A DNA stretch of 33,968 nucleotides from Gallionella sp. (GCA_024641025.1 JAHEDW010000025.1:1-33968), one strand, 5' to 3'; shown: positions 1-8,812, numbered from the stretch's first letter. The notes: generated by a model from the sequence alone, not told the origin. Translations and numbers: made by a program.

Positions 1-208
1 ATGTCTGCAATTGGGACGAATGCGACGGTCGGCCCGTTAGCAATTCTGTATTTCGTGGGTCAGCTTAACACGCAGCAGCAGCCGTTCAAAGCCTGGGCAG
101 TGACAGGCAACAATGGCCGAGAAGCAGGCGCTCATTGTGATAGTCGTTTGCACAAAATCCAGCAAGTGCTGGTTACATCGATGGTCGGGAATTCGCCGAA
201 TCGGCTTG

Positions 209-309
209 GGGACGCCACCAAATTCCGTGCATTACTGGGAATCTTGAGGCGGCAATGGTATGACTATTTCCTAGTGCCCACACTCAACGTGTTTGGCGCC
301 ATAAAATCA
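209..309 (+). repeat. Copy 1 of diverged ~100-bp direct repeat
   Basis: This stretch aligns with 1040-1144 at very roughly 80 percent identity by eye. Shared blocks include CTGGGAATCTTGA, AATGGTAT and AGTGCCCACA in the same order and spacing, offset by about 831 bp. An open frame running from position 1 to 318 passes through this copy, but the equivalent frame in the second copy is closed by a stop, so the repeat is probably not conserved as protein. It may be a duplicated remnant of a mobile element or integration site. Confidence 0.6.
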
Positions 310-350
310 GATAGTTAGTCTTGATTTTCAGATTGGCAATATAGTCGTAT

Positions 351-518
351 CTAGTTGTGTCGAGCTAAGCCTTGCATCTCTTTAGGTCTAAACCTCTCCC
401 TGCGTCGTTTGGCTATACATCGGCCCAATGCCTGGCGTTGAGGTGTTGATGTACTTGCCAGCACCCCGCGCTGTTGCTTGGCAATGTCTGCCCGCAGGCC
501 TTCCAGTTGGGCGAGGTG
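351..518 (-). pseudogene. Possible decayed coding fragment, unknown protein (C-terminal end)
   Basis: Read on the minus strand this 55-codon open stretch has a protein-like, helix-forming composition (a segment LEGLRADIAKQQ, then a basic tail with RRRERF) and ends at a TAG. It has no start codon, and upstream it is closed by a TAA at 519-521. That pattern would fit the C-terminal end of a broken gene. I do not recognise the family. Overlapping open frames on both strands (413-679 minus, 474-656 plus) look less protein-like and I regard them as chance. Confidence 0.25.
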
Positions 519-708
519 TTACGCGCAATACCAGTTAGAACAGCCATCCGAATTCCGCTAAGCGTATGCGGAAGTGGAAGCTTGATCCAACAATCGGATA
601 CTCTGGCGGGGCATAAACACCCAGCTTCGTTAGGACCGGCGCAGGGAACAGCGTAGTATATTAGGGAGGATTGTGGCATGAACTACAAGCGTTCCTTATG
701 AATTATGT

Positions 709-750
709 AGAATTATTGCGAAAAGAATAATTATAGTTTTCAGAATAATT
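709..750. repeat. Three AT-rich 9-mers in tandem array
   Basis: AGAATTATT (709-717), AGAATAATT (724-732) and AGAATAATT (742-750) are spaced 15 and 18 bp apart. Such arrays can be repressor operators or transposase-binding sites at an element end. A 24-codon ORF begins about 30 bp downstream (ATG at 782) but stops early, so any gene controlled from here appears lost. Confidence 0.4.
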
Positions 751-1039
751 CACCATAATTTGATGGTCTGACCAGCGAGCGATGCGTGAAGATAAGAATC
801 CGTATGCTGTATTTTCGGACGGGAATCGGGACCGGTTCGTTCGCAGCGAACTTTGAGTTTGCACAAGAACTGTCTACCTCAAATCAACCGTACTTTCGCG
901 ACTATTTAAGCAACATAGTATTCGCAGGTTCGAATGAGGTGAAATACTGGTGTGAAAAGGGACGCTTTAAAAAGTAATGCAGTTTATGAATATGACTTAC
1001 TTAAGTAATTGGAAAGCCAAAATATTGTCTGAAAGCCAT

Positions 1040-1144
1040 GGGACGCCAAGAAATTCAGTGCTTTGCTGGGAATCTTGATGTAGCTAATGGTATAACTACT
1101 TCCCAGTGCCCACATTCATCTTGTTGGGCACGCCATATAAATCA
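1040..1144 (+). repeat. Copy 2 of diverged ~100-bp direct repeat
   Basis: Counterpart of 209-309. It begins with the same GGGACGCCA block and ends in an ATAAATCA-like run. It abuts directly on a terminator-like hairpin and a short tandem repeat, so it may mark one edge of a vanished element. Confidence 0.6.
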
Positions 1145-1173
1145 AAGGCCTGCATAAGTGCAAGCCTTTTTTA
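1144..1173 (+). terminator. Rho-independent terminator-like hairpin
   Basis: The stem pairs AAAGGC and TGC with GCA and GCCTTT around an ATAAGT loop, with one mismatch, and is followed by a T-rich run. No intact gene lies directly upstream on the plus strand, so it probably served a gene now decayed. Confidence 0.6.
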
Positions 1174-1179
1174 TTGCCA

Positions 1180-1201
1180 CTTGGCAAACGTTTGGCAAAC
1201 G
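1180..1201. repeat. 11-bp tandem repeat
   Basis: Two head-to-tail copies of (C/T)TTGGCAAACG lie directly downstream of the terminator-like hairpin and the second copy of the 100-bp repeat. The function is unknown. Short tandem repeats of this kind can be recombinase core sites, but nothing nearby encodes a recombinase. Confidence 0.5.
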
Positions 1202-1413
1202 GGCATAACTAATAATTACACATTAAGTGCCATCTCTAGGCCATGATCGCGCAATGCAGAGCGATATGCGTGATGAGGTTCAGCTATGTGCCACAATTAA
1301 TAGTTGACATCCATTTCTAAAAGCAACGTTCCAGAGCTGTGGTTTGACACACAAGGTGACGGGGCGCAGACTGTCGCGCATTCGCAAGTCAGGTAGCGTT
1401 ACAGGAGAAAAGA

Positions 1414-1692
1414 ATGTCCAAAAAACGGTTCCACTGCCAATCGGTTGCTCACGAAGGCATAAAAAGCATCAGCATTACCGATGACGCGCACCACTTCTGC
1501 ATTACCTTGGAAGACGCAGGCAATAGACTCACCGCCCTAAAAGAAGCAATCGCCATCGGAAAATATCCTATCACCATGGAACTGGTGAACTCCTGTGTCA
1601 AATTGATGGCCGGCCCGAGCGTGAAATATCACGTCACACAACACGATGCCGAGAAGTTTCTCCATTCGCTGGATAAAGCGCTACAACATTGA
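1414..1692 (+). CDS. Small hypothetical protein (92 aa)
   Basis: I do not recognise this protein. The start is well supported by an AGGAG Shine-Dalgarno sequence eight bases upstream of the ATG, and a terminator follows the stop within 25 bp, so it looks like a real single-gene unit. The product is soluble, without a signal peptide or membrane segment. It has a basic N-terminus (MSKKRF), three cysteines, several histidines and a helical C-terminus (HDAEKFLHSLDKALQH). It sits as an intact island between decayed sequences, which suggests it was retained or recently acquired. Confidence 0.7.
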   Translation: MSKKRFHCQSVAHEGIKSISITDDAHHFCITLEDAGNRLTALKEAIAIGKYPITMELVNSCVKLMAGPSVKYHVTQHDAEKFLHSLDKALQH

Positions 1693-1711
1693 GACGCAAG
1701 CACACAAAAAG

Positions 1712-1740
1712 AAAAGCCTCGTAAAGACGTGAGGCTTTAT
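1712..1740 (+). terminator. Terminator of the 92-aa gene
   Basis: AAGCCTC pairs with GAGGCTT around a short GTAAAGACGT loop region, with A-rich sequence before and T-rich sequence after. It lies about 20 bp after the stop codon at 1692 and could work in both directions. Confidence 0.75.
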
Positions 1741-1865
1741 ATTCGTAGAATTTTCAAGGTTGCTAATTGTAATCTTAAACACTGGTCTTGTCTGATGAGG
1801 TATTCGTGACCGGCCACAAGCGGATGTTAGTTGTGCTGCAAATTCTTTAACTTTGTATTTATGCG

Positions 1866-2761
1866 GACGACCATTATCTGGGAAAAGAGGCGATCATGAA
1901 CATCCTCTATTTCCGTTTTGCCAATTCTTTTCTCGAGCCAATTTGGAACCGCAACTGTGTGGCAAGCGTGCAGATCACACTCGCCGAAGATTTCGGCGTG
2001 AAGGGTCGTGGCAGGTTTTACGAAAGTGCTGGTTGCTTGCGCGACGTGATCCAGAACCATCTGTTCCAGATCGTTGCGCTGTTGGCGATGGAGCCGCCTG
2101 CCTATCAGGGTTATGCCGCTGTCCACAACGAAAAAGCCAAGGTGTTCCAGGCCATGCGTCCATTACGGCCGTACGAGGTGGTGTTCGGCCAGTACAGCGG
2201 CTACCGCAAGGAGCCGGGTGTGGCGAAGAGATCGGAGATCGAGACTTTCTGTGCGCTGAAGCTGCATATCGATTCGTGGCGCTGGCAAGGCGTGCCCAGT
2301 ATCTGCGCTCTGGGAAATGCATGGCGGTCACTGCAGCAGAGGTACTGGTGGAGTTAAAGCCGCCGCCGCAAAGATTGTTTGATGACTCTGCCCCGGTGAA
2401 CGGACGTGCAAATTATCTGCGGTTCCGACTTTCTCCTAATACCGCAGTAGTGCTTGCTGCACGTGTCAAACGCGCTGGTAAGGAGTTCGTCGGTGACCAG
2501 CGCGAGCTCTATCTGCTGAATGAGCAGTCAGGAAAAGAGACTCCCTATGAACGGCTTTTGGGTGATGCTATGGCTGGCGATGGTGCATTGTTCACCCGTG
2601 AGGACGCGATTGAGTCTGCCTGGGCGGTGGTCGATCCCGTTCTTGATATGCCGCGCACCGTTTACCCCTACAAGCCCGGCAGCTGGGGGCCGAAACAGGC
2701 TGATGCGCTGATTTCGGGAGACGTCAACTGGCACAACCCGATACTGGTGAAGGAGCAATAA
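1866..2761 (+). pseudogene. zwf: Glucose-6-phosphate dehydrogenase remnant (N-terminally truncated, frameshifted)
   Basis: The translation is clearly the central and C-terminal part of glucose-6-phosphate dehydrogenase, the first enzyme of the oxidative pentose phosphate pathway. From about 1866 the frame reads DDHYLGKE, the conserved substrate-binding motif (normally IDHYLGKE), then [32 protein letters not shown] and [10 protein letters not shown]. Near 2297-2300 one base is missing: the family's GVPWYLRSGK is split between two frames. The rest ([13 protein letters not shown] to YPYKPGSWGP) continues in the other frame to the stop at 2759-2761. The NADP-binding N-terminal domain, roughly 180 residues of about 490, is absent, and a TAA lies in frame just upstream at 1848-1850. 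A functional copy is presumably elsewhere. The ATG overlapping the stop (taatgaac) may be the first codons of the former downstream operon gene. Confidence 0.9.
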
Positions 2762-2770
2762 TGAACGCCT

Positions 2771-2800
2771 CACAACAATGAGTTGCAGCCGATTGTTGTG
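2771..2800. repeat. 9-bp perfect inverted repeat
   Basis: CACAACAAT and ATTGTTGTG form a perfect 9-bp inverted repeat with a 12-bp centre, directly after the zwf remnant. No T-tract follows, so it is not an obvious terminator. It may be an operator or a scar of the rearrangement that cut the zwf region. Confidence 0.4.
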
Positions 2801-2927
2801 CCAAGAGGTATGAGAGGGTTTAGCTTTAAACTACTCGAAGTAGGTTTACAAGAAATGGCTGCAACAGGTAAGTGCTACAAAGTCGAACAAATCATCAACA
2901 TTTACGGACTGAATCTGTTTCATGACA

Positions 2928-5900
2928 TTAACCATCAAGTGAATCCAGGATATTCCTGTCTGACTTGCTTGGCTTAACGACGCGACGTTTCAGCCGGTCA
3001 TTCAAGTGTTCCATTGCGACATAAAATGCTGGTGTGATATAGAGCGTGAGCATCTGAGAAAATAGCAGGCCGCCTACTACAGCAATTCCCAGCGGCCTCC
3101 GTGCCTCGGAGCCCATACCACTACCCAGCGCGATGGGCAGTGTGCCAAAAATGGCGGCGAGTGTGGTCATCATGATGGGTCGGAAGCGAACCAGGCAGGC
3201 CTGGATGATTGCGTCACGCGCGGAGGCGGCTTGTTCGCGGCGAATTTGCACCGCGAAGTCCACCATAATAATGCCGTTTTTCTTTACCAGGCCCACCAGC
3301 AGTATCAAACCGACGAAGCTGAAGATGTTAAGTTCCTGGCCAAAGACGATCAACGTCAGCAGGGCACCGAACATAGCCAGTGGCAAAGCGGTGAGGATGG
3401 TGATGGGATGGATGAAATGTTCGTACAGTATGGCCAACACCATGTAGATCACCAGCACGGTGATAAGCATCAGCATCGGCATACCCACCAGCGAATCGCG
3501 GAAAGTCTGTGCGTTTCCGGTAAAGCTGGCGGTTATCTCTGCCGGCAGACTGATGCGAGCCAACTCGTCGACGCGGTTGGTTATGTCACCCAGAGAAGTC
3601 CCGGGCGCCAGATTGAAGGACAAGGTTACTGCTGGCAGTTGGCCAAAATGACTTACTGACAACGGTCCCACGCCTGGTGCGATGTCCGCCACGGCGCGTA
3701 ATGGTACCAATTTGCCGTTGTTCGCCGGTACATATAGCGCATTGAGCGCATCGATATTTACTTGATACTGCGGCGCAAGCTCCATGATCACTTGATACTC
3801 GTCAGTGGCTCCATAAATGGTGCTGACCTGGCCGCCACCGTAGGCACCATACAAGGTGGCTTGAATCTGCTCGGCGCTCACGCCCAGCGCGGCAGCAGTA
3901 TCGCGCTGGATGTTGATATTGACCTGTGGATTGCTTAACTCCAGACTACTGTTGACATCCTGCACGCCACCCACCTCGGCAAGTTTTGGCTCGAAAACTG
4001 TTGCTGCCTGATCCAGCGCATCCACGTCCGGCCCTTGCAGCACATATTGATATTGGCCGCTGCCTCCCAGGCTGCCAATGCGTATCGCAGGTGGGTTCTG
4101 GAAATACACCTGCATCTCCCGTACCTCGGCCACCGCACGCCGCAATTGCTGCAATACCGTCTCGGCGCTGTCTCGACGCTCGTCCTGTGGTTTTAGACGT
4201 ATGAACATTCGACCGATGTTGCCGCCGCTGACCCCACCCCGCCCTTGTCCGGCACTGGACATTGCAGCAGCGATGTTGGGATTCTGCATCACGATACGTG
4301 CTACGCGCGCCTGCAGTACCTGGAGTTGATCGAAAGTTATACCTTCCGGTGCCTTGGTGTCGGCAATGATCTGGCCGGTGTCTTCGCTGGGGATAAAACC
4401 TTTGGGGATGGCGCCGAAAAGATAGAAACTAAAACCCAGGATAAGCGCCGCCGCGATCAACATGTATCGCCAATGATCTACCGACCAGGTCAGGGTATAA
4501 CCATATGCGTCGCGCACCCGGTCGAATCCGCGTTCCAGCCAAAGATAAAGTCGACCGTGGCGTTCGCTGTCTTGGAGAAAGCGGCTGCTCAGCATAGGCG
4601 TGAGCGTAAGTGAAACCACACCCGAGATCAGAATTGCAATAGTGACGGTGAGAGCGAACTCGCGGAACAAACGGCCCACCAGTCCGCTCATGAAGATGAT
4701 GGGGATGAACACGGCCACCAGCGACAAAGTCATCGATATCACTGTGAAACCGATCTCCCGTGTTCCTATCAATGCTGCCTGCATGGGCACCTCGCCTTTT
4801 TCGCGGTAGCGCACGATATTTTCCAGCACGACGATGGCGTCATCCACCACGAAACCCACAGCCAGCGTGATGGCCATCAGCGAAAGGTTATCGAGGCTAA
4901 AGCCGAATATCTTCATCAGCGCGAAAGTGCCAATCAGCGAGGTGGGCAGGGCCAGCGCGCTGATCAGCGTGGCGCGCGGGTTACGAAGGAACAGGAAGAT
5001 CACACCTACGACCAGGATTATTGCAAGGCCAAGAGTGAACTTTACTTCATGGATCGAGCCATTGATGAAATCGGCGCGATCATAGAGCAACCGTAGCGTG
5101 GCGTCGCCCGGCGCCTGGCGGGTGAGCTCAGCCAAGCGCGCCCGTACCGCCTGCGAAACCTGCACCGTGTTGGCACCGGGCTGGCGCTTCACCGCCAACA
5201 CGATTGCTGGGCGAAGCCCCTTTTCTTCCGCGGTGTTATCGAAGAAAGTTGTGATCTGTTTATCCTGTTCGGTGCTGTCCTTGGCCTGGCCCACATCAGA
5301 AAGATGTACCGGTGCACCGTTGCGGTAAGCGATCACCAGACGATTGTAGGCGGCAGCATCCTGCAACTGGCCTTCAGCTTGTAAGGTATAACTGCGCACG
5401 CTTCCGTTGAGCGTACCGGTTGGGAGGTTGGTGTTGCCGGCCTGAACCGCCTGTTGCACCTGCGCAAGCGAGAGATTGCGCGCAGCCAGTGCGTACGGAT
5501 TCATGTGGAGACGTACCGCATATTTTTGTGAACCGAATACCAGCACTTGCGCCACGCCGGGTATGGTGGATATCTGCTGGGCGACCCGAGTCTCGGCGTA
5601 CTCGTCGAGTTGGGTGAGCGGCAATTGCTCAGCGGACAGGGCGAGATAGATGATGGAAAAGTCGGCGGGATTGACCTTGCGCAGGTTCGGTGGCGAAGGC
5701 ATGTTGTTCGGCAGACGGCGGATGCTTTGCGAGATTGCGGTCTGAACGTCCTGCGCAGCAGCATCAATGTCACGATCAAGATCAAATTGCAGGGTGATGC
5801 GGGTGCTGCCGGTGGAACTCGTCGAGTCCATGGAGGATACGCCGGGAATGGCACTAAACTGCCGCTCCAAAGGCGTGGCGACCGCAGCCGCCATGGTCTG

Positions 5901-6068
5901 TGGGTCGGCGCCTGGCAGATTGGCGGAAACGCTGATGGTAGGGAAATCAACGTTAGGCAGTTCGCTCACTGGCAAACTAAAATAGGCAGCGATGCCGAAC
6001 ACGATTAGTGCTGACATGACCATGGTGGTCATCACCGGACGGTGAATGAAGGGAGCAGAAATATTCAC
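2928..6068 (-). CDS. RND multidrug efflux pump, inner-membrane permease (HAE1, MdtB/MdtC/MuxB-like)
   Basis: This is a proton-driven resistance-nodulation-division transporter that moves drugs or other toxic amphiphiles from periplasm or inner membrane to a TolC-type channel. The 1046-residue length is normal. It starts with the typical N-terminal helix (FIHRPVMTTMVMSALIVFGIAAYF) and carries the proton-relay pair D409-D410 in GFVVDDAIVVLENIVR. A lysine of the TM10 type occurs in LVKKNGIIMVDFA, and porter-domain motifs such as LPNVDFPTISV are present. The GTG start overlaps the stop of the fusion-protein gene in a GTGA tetranucleotide, implying translational coupling. Only one permease is present, unlike the paired MdtBC/MuxBC systems it resembles, so it probably forms a homotrimer. 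The substrate cannot be told from sequence. Confidence 0.95.
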   Translation of the reverse strand: MNISAPFIHRPVMTTMVMSALIVFGIAAYFSLPVSELPNVDFPTISVSANLPGADPQTMAAAVATPLERQFSAIPGVSSMDSTSSTGSTRITLQFDLDRDIDAAAQDVQTAISQSIRRLPNNMPSPPNLRKVNPADFSIIYLALSAEQLPLTQLDEYAETRVAQQISTIPGVAQVLVFGSQKYAVRLHMNPYALAARNLSLAQVQQAVQAGNTNLPTGTLNGSVRSYTLQAEGQLQDAAAYNRLVIAYRNGAPVHLSDVGQAKDSTEQDKQITTFFDNTAEEKGLRPAIVLAVKRQPGANTVQVSQAVRARLAELTRQAPGDATLRLLYDRADFINGSIHEVKFTLGLAIILVVGVIFLFLRNPRATLISALALPTSLIGTFALMKIFGFSLDNLSLMAITLAVGFVVDDAIVVLENIVRYREKGEVPMQAALIGTREIGFTVISMTLSLVAVFIPIIFMSGLVGRLFREFALTVTIAILISGVVSLTLTPMLSSRFLQDSERHGRLYLWLERGFDRVRDAYGYTLTWSVDHWRYMLIAAALILGFSFYLFGAIPKGFIPSEDTGQIIADTKAPEGITFDQLQVLQARVARIVMQNPNIAAAMSSAGQGRGGVSGGNIGRMFIRLKPQDERRDSAETVLQQLRRAVAEVREMQVYFQNPPAIRIGSLGGSGQYQYVLQGPDVDALDQAATVFEPKLAEVGGVQDVNSSLELSNPQVNINIQRDTAAALGVSAEQIQATLYGAYGGGQVSTIYGATDEYQVIMELAPQYQVNIDALNALYVPANNGKLVPLRAVADIAPGVGPLSVSHFGQLPAVTLSFNLAPGTSLGDITNRVDELARISLPAEITASFTGNAQTFRDSLVGMPMLMLITVLVIYMVLAILYEHFIHPITILTALPLAMFGALLTLIVFGQELNIFSFVGLILLVGLVKKNGIIMVDFAVQIRREQAASARDAIIQACLVRFRPIMMTTLAAIFGTLPIALGSGMGSEARRPLGIAVVGGLLFSQMLTLYITPAFYVAMEHLNDRLKRRVVKPSKSDRNILDSLDG

Positions 6069-7174
6069 GGTCGTTGCGGCACCTGCGTGTTCTCGGCGGA
6101 TTCAGCTGTAACGACCTTGACGCCCGGACGAAGATTGCGCGGCGCACGCGTAACCACTATCTCGCCAGGCTTGAGGCCGGAAGAGATCACTGCCAAGTCT
6201 CCCACCTGACGATCTACTTGCACTGTCCGGATCACCGCGCTTCCCTGCTCGACGACATATACGAAGTTACCACTCTGGCCGGTCTGCACAGCAGTTTGAG
6301 GAATTACTACAGCATCGGGTTGCAGCGCGAACCGGGTACGTACACCGACATATTGCCCTGGCCATAATTGCTCATTTGAATTGGCCACTCTTGCCTTGAG
6401 CAAAACCGTGCCGGTATCGGTGTCCACAGAATTGTCGATAAAAACCAGTTCACCCTGACCTAACTCACCGCTTTCATCCTCGTTGGTGATGAAGATGCGG
6501 ATACTTTTTTGGGATTGATAACGGCGCAACTCGGACAGTCTCTGTTGCGGAATACTGTATATCACCAAAATTGGTTGCATCTGGTTGATAACCACAAGCG
6601 GGTTGCTGTCACCGGGTGCAACTAGGTTGCCGGGCTTGGCGCCAAGGCTGCCGGTGCGACCGGTAATGGGCGCGCGGATATCAGTATAGGAAAAATTGAT
6701 CTCGGCCTGTTTTAGTGCTGCCTGTGCCTGATCCACCGCAACTCGTGCGGTGTCATACTCCTGGTTGGTGACGTATTCCTTGGTAGCCAGAGGTGCCAGA
6801 CGCTGCGACTGTTCCTTGGCGAATTCCAACTCGGCGCGCGCAGCGATCAGGGTGGTTTCATATTGCGAAGGATCGATGCGAAATAACTTTTGACCCTTGT
6901 TCACCGTTTGGCCTTCCCTGAAGTAAACATCCTTCAGCATGCCGCTCACCTGTGGGCGGATCTGTACGCTGTGTTCGGGTTGCACCTGACCTACCACCTG
7001 CAACGAGATCGGCATGGCCTGAACCCGCACAGCAACAGTCTCTACGATCAGCGGTTTGACGGGGCCTTTACCCTTGGACTTGCCGCCACCATCATCGGTA
7101 CGCCACTCCACCAGCGCCATCAGTAGGGCAATGGTGACAACAGTGATAATAATAAGAATATATTTGCGCGTCAC
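6065..7174 (-). CDS. RND efflux periplasmic adaptor (membrane fusion protein, MdtA/AcrA family)
   Basis: This periplasmic adaptor links the RND pump to the outer-membrane channel. I place the start at GTG 7172-7174, giving 369 aa, because it lies just before the hydrophobic anchor (KYILIIITVVTIALLMALVEW) and overlaps the upstream TolC-like stop in a GTGA. A longer frame to 7249 would only add channel-gene sequence. There is no lipobox cysteine, so it is held by the N-terminal helix. Barrel-sandwich halves flank a coiled coil: VQIRPQVSGMLKDVYFREGQTV before it, and INFSYTDIRAPITGRTG after it. The beta-barrel and membrane-proximal domains follow (PGQYVGVRTRF, VVIPQTAVQTG). It is the second gene of the three-gene efflux operon. 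Confidence 0.93.
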   Translation of the reverse strand: MTRKYILIIITVVTIALLMALVEWRTDDGGGKSKGKGPVKPLIVETVAVRVQAMPISLQVVGQVQPEHSVQIRPQVSGMLKDVYFREGQTVNKGQKLFRIDPSQYETTLIAARAELEFAKEQSQRLAPLATKEYVTNQEYDTARVAVDQAQAALKQAEINFSYTDIRAPITGRTGSLGAKPGNLVAPGDSNPLVVINQMQPILVIYSIPQQRLSELRRYQSQKSIRIFITNEDESGELGQGELVFIDNSVDTDTGTVLLKARVANSNEQLWPGQYVGVRTRFALQPDAVVIPQTAVQTGQSGNFVYVVEQGSAVIRTVQVDRQVGDLAVISSGLKPGEIVVTRAPRNLRPGVKVVTAESAENTQVPQRP

Positions 7175-8520
7175 GGTGACTCCATCATTGTTAAGGGCAT
7201 CCTGAGGCCGCCCACTGCATGGCCCAGGGCGGTTCGTGCTGCCGCCCAATCTAGTCGCGCTTGCACCTGCTGCACGCGTGCATTTGCTAGCGTGTTCTGC
7301 GAGATCAGTAAATCGAGTATCGTTTCAAGTCCGCTCTTGTAGCGCGCATTCGATACTTCTGCTGCCAACATTGCGCTCTTCAATTGCGCGTCGCTGCTCT
7401 CCATTATTACCGCGGCGGTACGTAACTCTTGGTAGGACTGCCACACCTGAAGCTCCACCTGGCTGCGTAAATCATCACGATCGGCGCTAGCACCGTCTAA
7501 CTGTGCTTCGGCCTGATGGATTGCGGCACGGTCGCCGAACCCGGCGAACAGAGGAATTTTGAGGCTGAGAAGGGCACTGAACTGGGAGCTGTTGCCGACA
7601 TCACGCACCCGGGTACGACCGCTGAAGGCATCGAAGTTGAGTGTGGGCAGGCCACTACCACGCATGGATACCAGTTTCGCCGCGGCTGCCTGTTCACGTG
7701 CCTTGGCGGCGAGCAGTTCAGGGCGCGCACTACGGGCATCACTCATCAAACTTTCCACGGATTGTGCCAAGATTTCCAACTTCGGCTGGCTTTTCCATTC
7801 GGCTAGTGCCAGCAAAGTGTCGGGCGAATCTCCAATCGCTGTCGCCAGCGAACCGCGCGCCGAAGCCAATTGTCCCTCAGCTTGCTGCAAAGCAAGTTTA
7901 CTGCCGGCCAGTGCCGCCTCGGCCTTGTAAACATCGCCCGCGGTGGCAAGGCCGGAGGTCCTGCGATCCTGTGCAGCCGCAAGATTGGTTTCTGCATCCA
8001 GCAAACTCTGACGATTTACTACAACTACTGCCTGCAGACCCAGCACATGAAAGTAAGCTTGTTCAACCTGCAAGATCACATCCTGGATGGTTTGATCATG
8101 ACTCAATTGCACCGAGACGAGATCGAATTTGCTCTGATCAAGCAACCCGCTACGGGTTCCAAAATCAAACAAAAGATAACTCAGGCTGACGCTGGCTCCA
8201 TAACGATCCTGGATATCGGCGGGCTGACCAGAAAAATTCAGGGCACGGTTGCGCTGCTTTGTAATTGTTGCATCAATCTGCGGCCAATAGCCAGCACGCG
8301 CCAATTCGACGCCGGCCTCGGAAGCACGGATCGCTGTCCATCCAGAACGGGTCTTGGGATTGCGCCGCAACGCCAAGTCGGTGAGTTGGATCAAGGTTAG
8401 TGCTTGGGTGTTCGCCTCTGCCTGATTTCCATGTGCAGCATTGGAATCGGCAACCACATCCGTCGTCGAGACCAACAAGGCTACAAGGAGCAAAGGGCTT
8501 AAGAATGTGGTTGTATTCAA
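7171..8520 (-). CDS. TolC-family outer-membrane channel protein
   Basis: Outer-membrane exit duct of the tripartite pump. The 449-residue product begins with a signal-peptide-like segment (FLSPLLLVALLVSTTDVVAD). It contains the duplicated TolC-family helices with typical phrases: LTDLALRRNPKTRSGWTAIRA, GYWPQIDATIT, VEQAYFHVLG, and ALLSLKIPLFAGFGDRA at the middle of the second repeat. The only start consistent with the signal peptide is a TTG at 8518-8520 with no clear Shine-Dalgarno sequence, so the exact start is uncertain. It is the promoter-proximal gene of the operon, and its stop overlaps the GTG of the adaptor gene. Confidence 0.92.
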   Translation of the reverse strand: MNTTTFLSPLLLVALLVSTTDVVADSNAAHGNQAEANTQALTLIQLTDLALRRNPKTRSGWTAIRASEAGVELARAGYWPQIDATITKQRNRALNFSGQPADIQDRYGASVSLSYLLFDFGTRSGLLDQSKFDLVSVQLSHDQTIQDVILQVEQAYFHVLGLQAVVVVNRQSLLDAETNLAAAQDRRTSGLATAGDVYKAEAALAGSKLALQQAEGQLASARGSLATAIGDSPDTLLALAEWKSQPKLEILAQSVESLMSDARSARPELLAAKAREQAAAAKLVSMRGSGLPTLNFDAFSGRTRVRDVGNSSQFSALLSLKIPLFAGFGDRAAIHQAEAQLDGASADRDDLRSQVELQVWQSYQELRTAAVIMESSDAQLKSAMLAAEVSNARYKSGLETILDLLISQNTLANARVQQVQARLDWAAARTALGHAVGGLRMPLTMMESP

Positions 8521-8812
8521 TTTATAACGACTAGAATGACTTTATAGCAGCGTTCAGCTTAAGTTCGATCTTATTGCCTATTCGACGCCATCATACAACT
8601 GCCGAATGAAGCTGTCTTGCCTGATTGTACATTCGGGAGAATGATTTGCCCCGTAAGAAGCATCCTTATCCCCTTAACTGGATCAATTTTTTGAGGTCGA
8701 TGGCGATTGGCGTCTTTCTTACGAGGTCGCTCGTTCATTTGTGGACAAGGCTGTTGAAGCGCGAGGGAAGGGTGAGGGTTCTGTTTGCCATCATGGATGT
8801 AGCTGACATGAC
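8521..8812. other. Intergenic region upstream of the efflux operon
   Basis: About 290 bp lie between the calcium/sodium exchanger stop and the TolC-like gene start. Open frames exist on both strands but have repetitive, low-quality translations. One segment near 8755-8780 is a purine-rich GCGAGGGAAGGGTGAGGG run reminiscent of dispersed intergenic repeats. The efflux-operon promoter must lie here, but I cannot place it convincingly. No divergent regulator gene is present. Confidence 0.4.

Larger units (their letters stand above)
319..1413. other. 1.1-kb region without a convincing gene
   Basis: No intact gene is supported here. The stretch holds the possible minus-strand remnant at 351-518, a cluster of AT-rich 9-mer repeats at 709-750, a 24-codon ORF starting at 782 and closed by a TGA, the second copy of the direct repeat, a terminator-like hairpin at 1144-1173 and a short tandem repeat at 1180-1201. 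The overall picture is a decayed insertion. Confidence 0.5.

Noticed and set aside
1-318. Open frame of 105 codons at the window start
   Set aside because: It runs from the window edge through repeat copy 1. The matching frame in repeat copy 2 contains a stop, the translation resembles no family I know, and there is no visible ribosome site, so I do not call it as a gene.
916-940. tRNA-like T-loop (GGTTCGAAT)
   Set aside because: No acceptor, D or anticodon stems can be folded around it; no tRNA gene was found anywhere in the window.
786-977. 63-codon plus-strand ORF downstream of the AT-rich array
   Set aside because: No ribosome site and an unconvincing composition; an overlapping frame from 782 looks more protein-like but stops after 24 codons.
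2783-2977. 64-codon plus-strand ORF after the zwf remnant
   Set aside because: TTG start without a ribosome site, and it runs into the antisense end of the RND pump gene. Probably chance.
8629-8640. ACATTCGGGA shared with 13566-13575
   Set aside because: A 10-base match with weak flanking similarity in two intergenic regions. This is expected by chance at this length, and no other feature links the sites.
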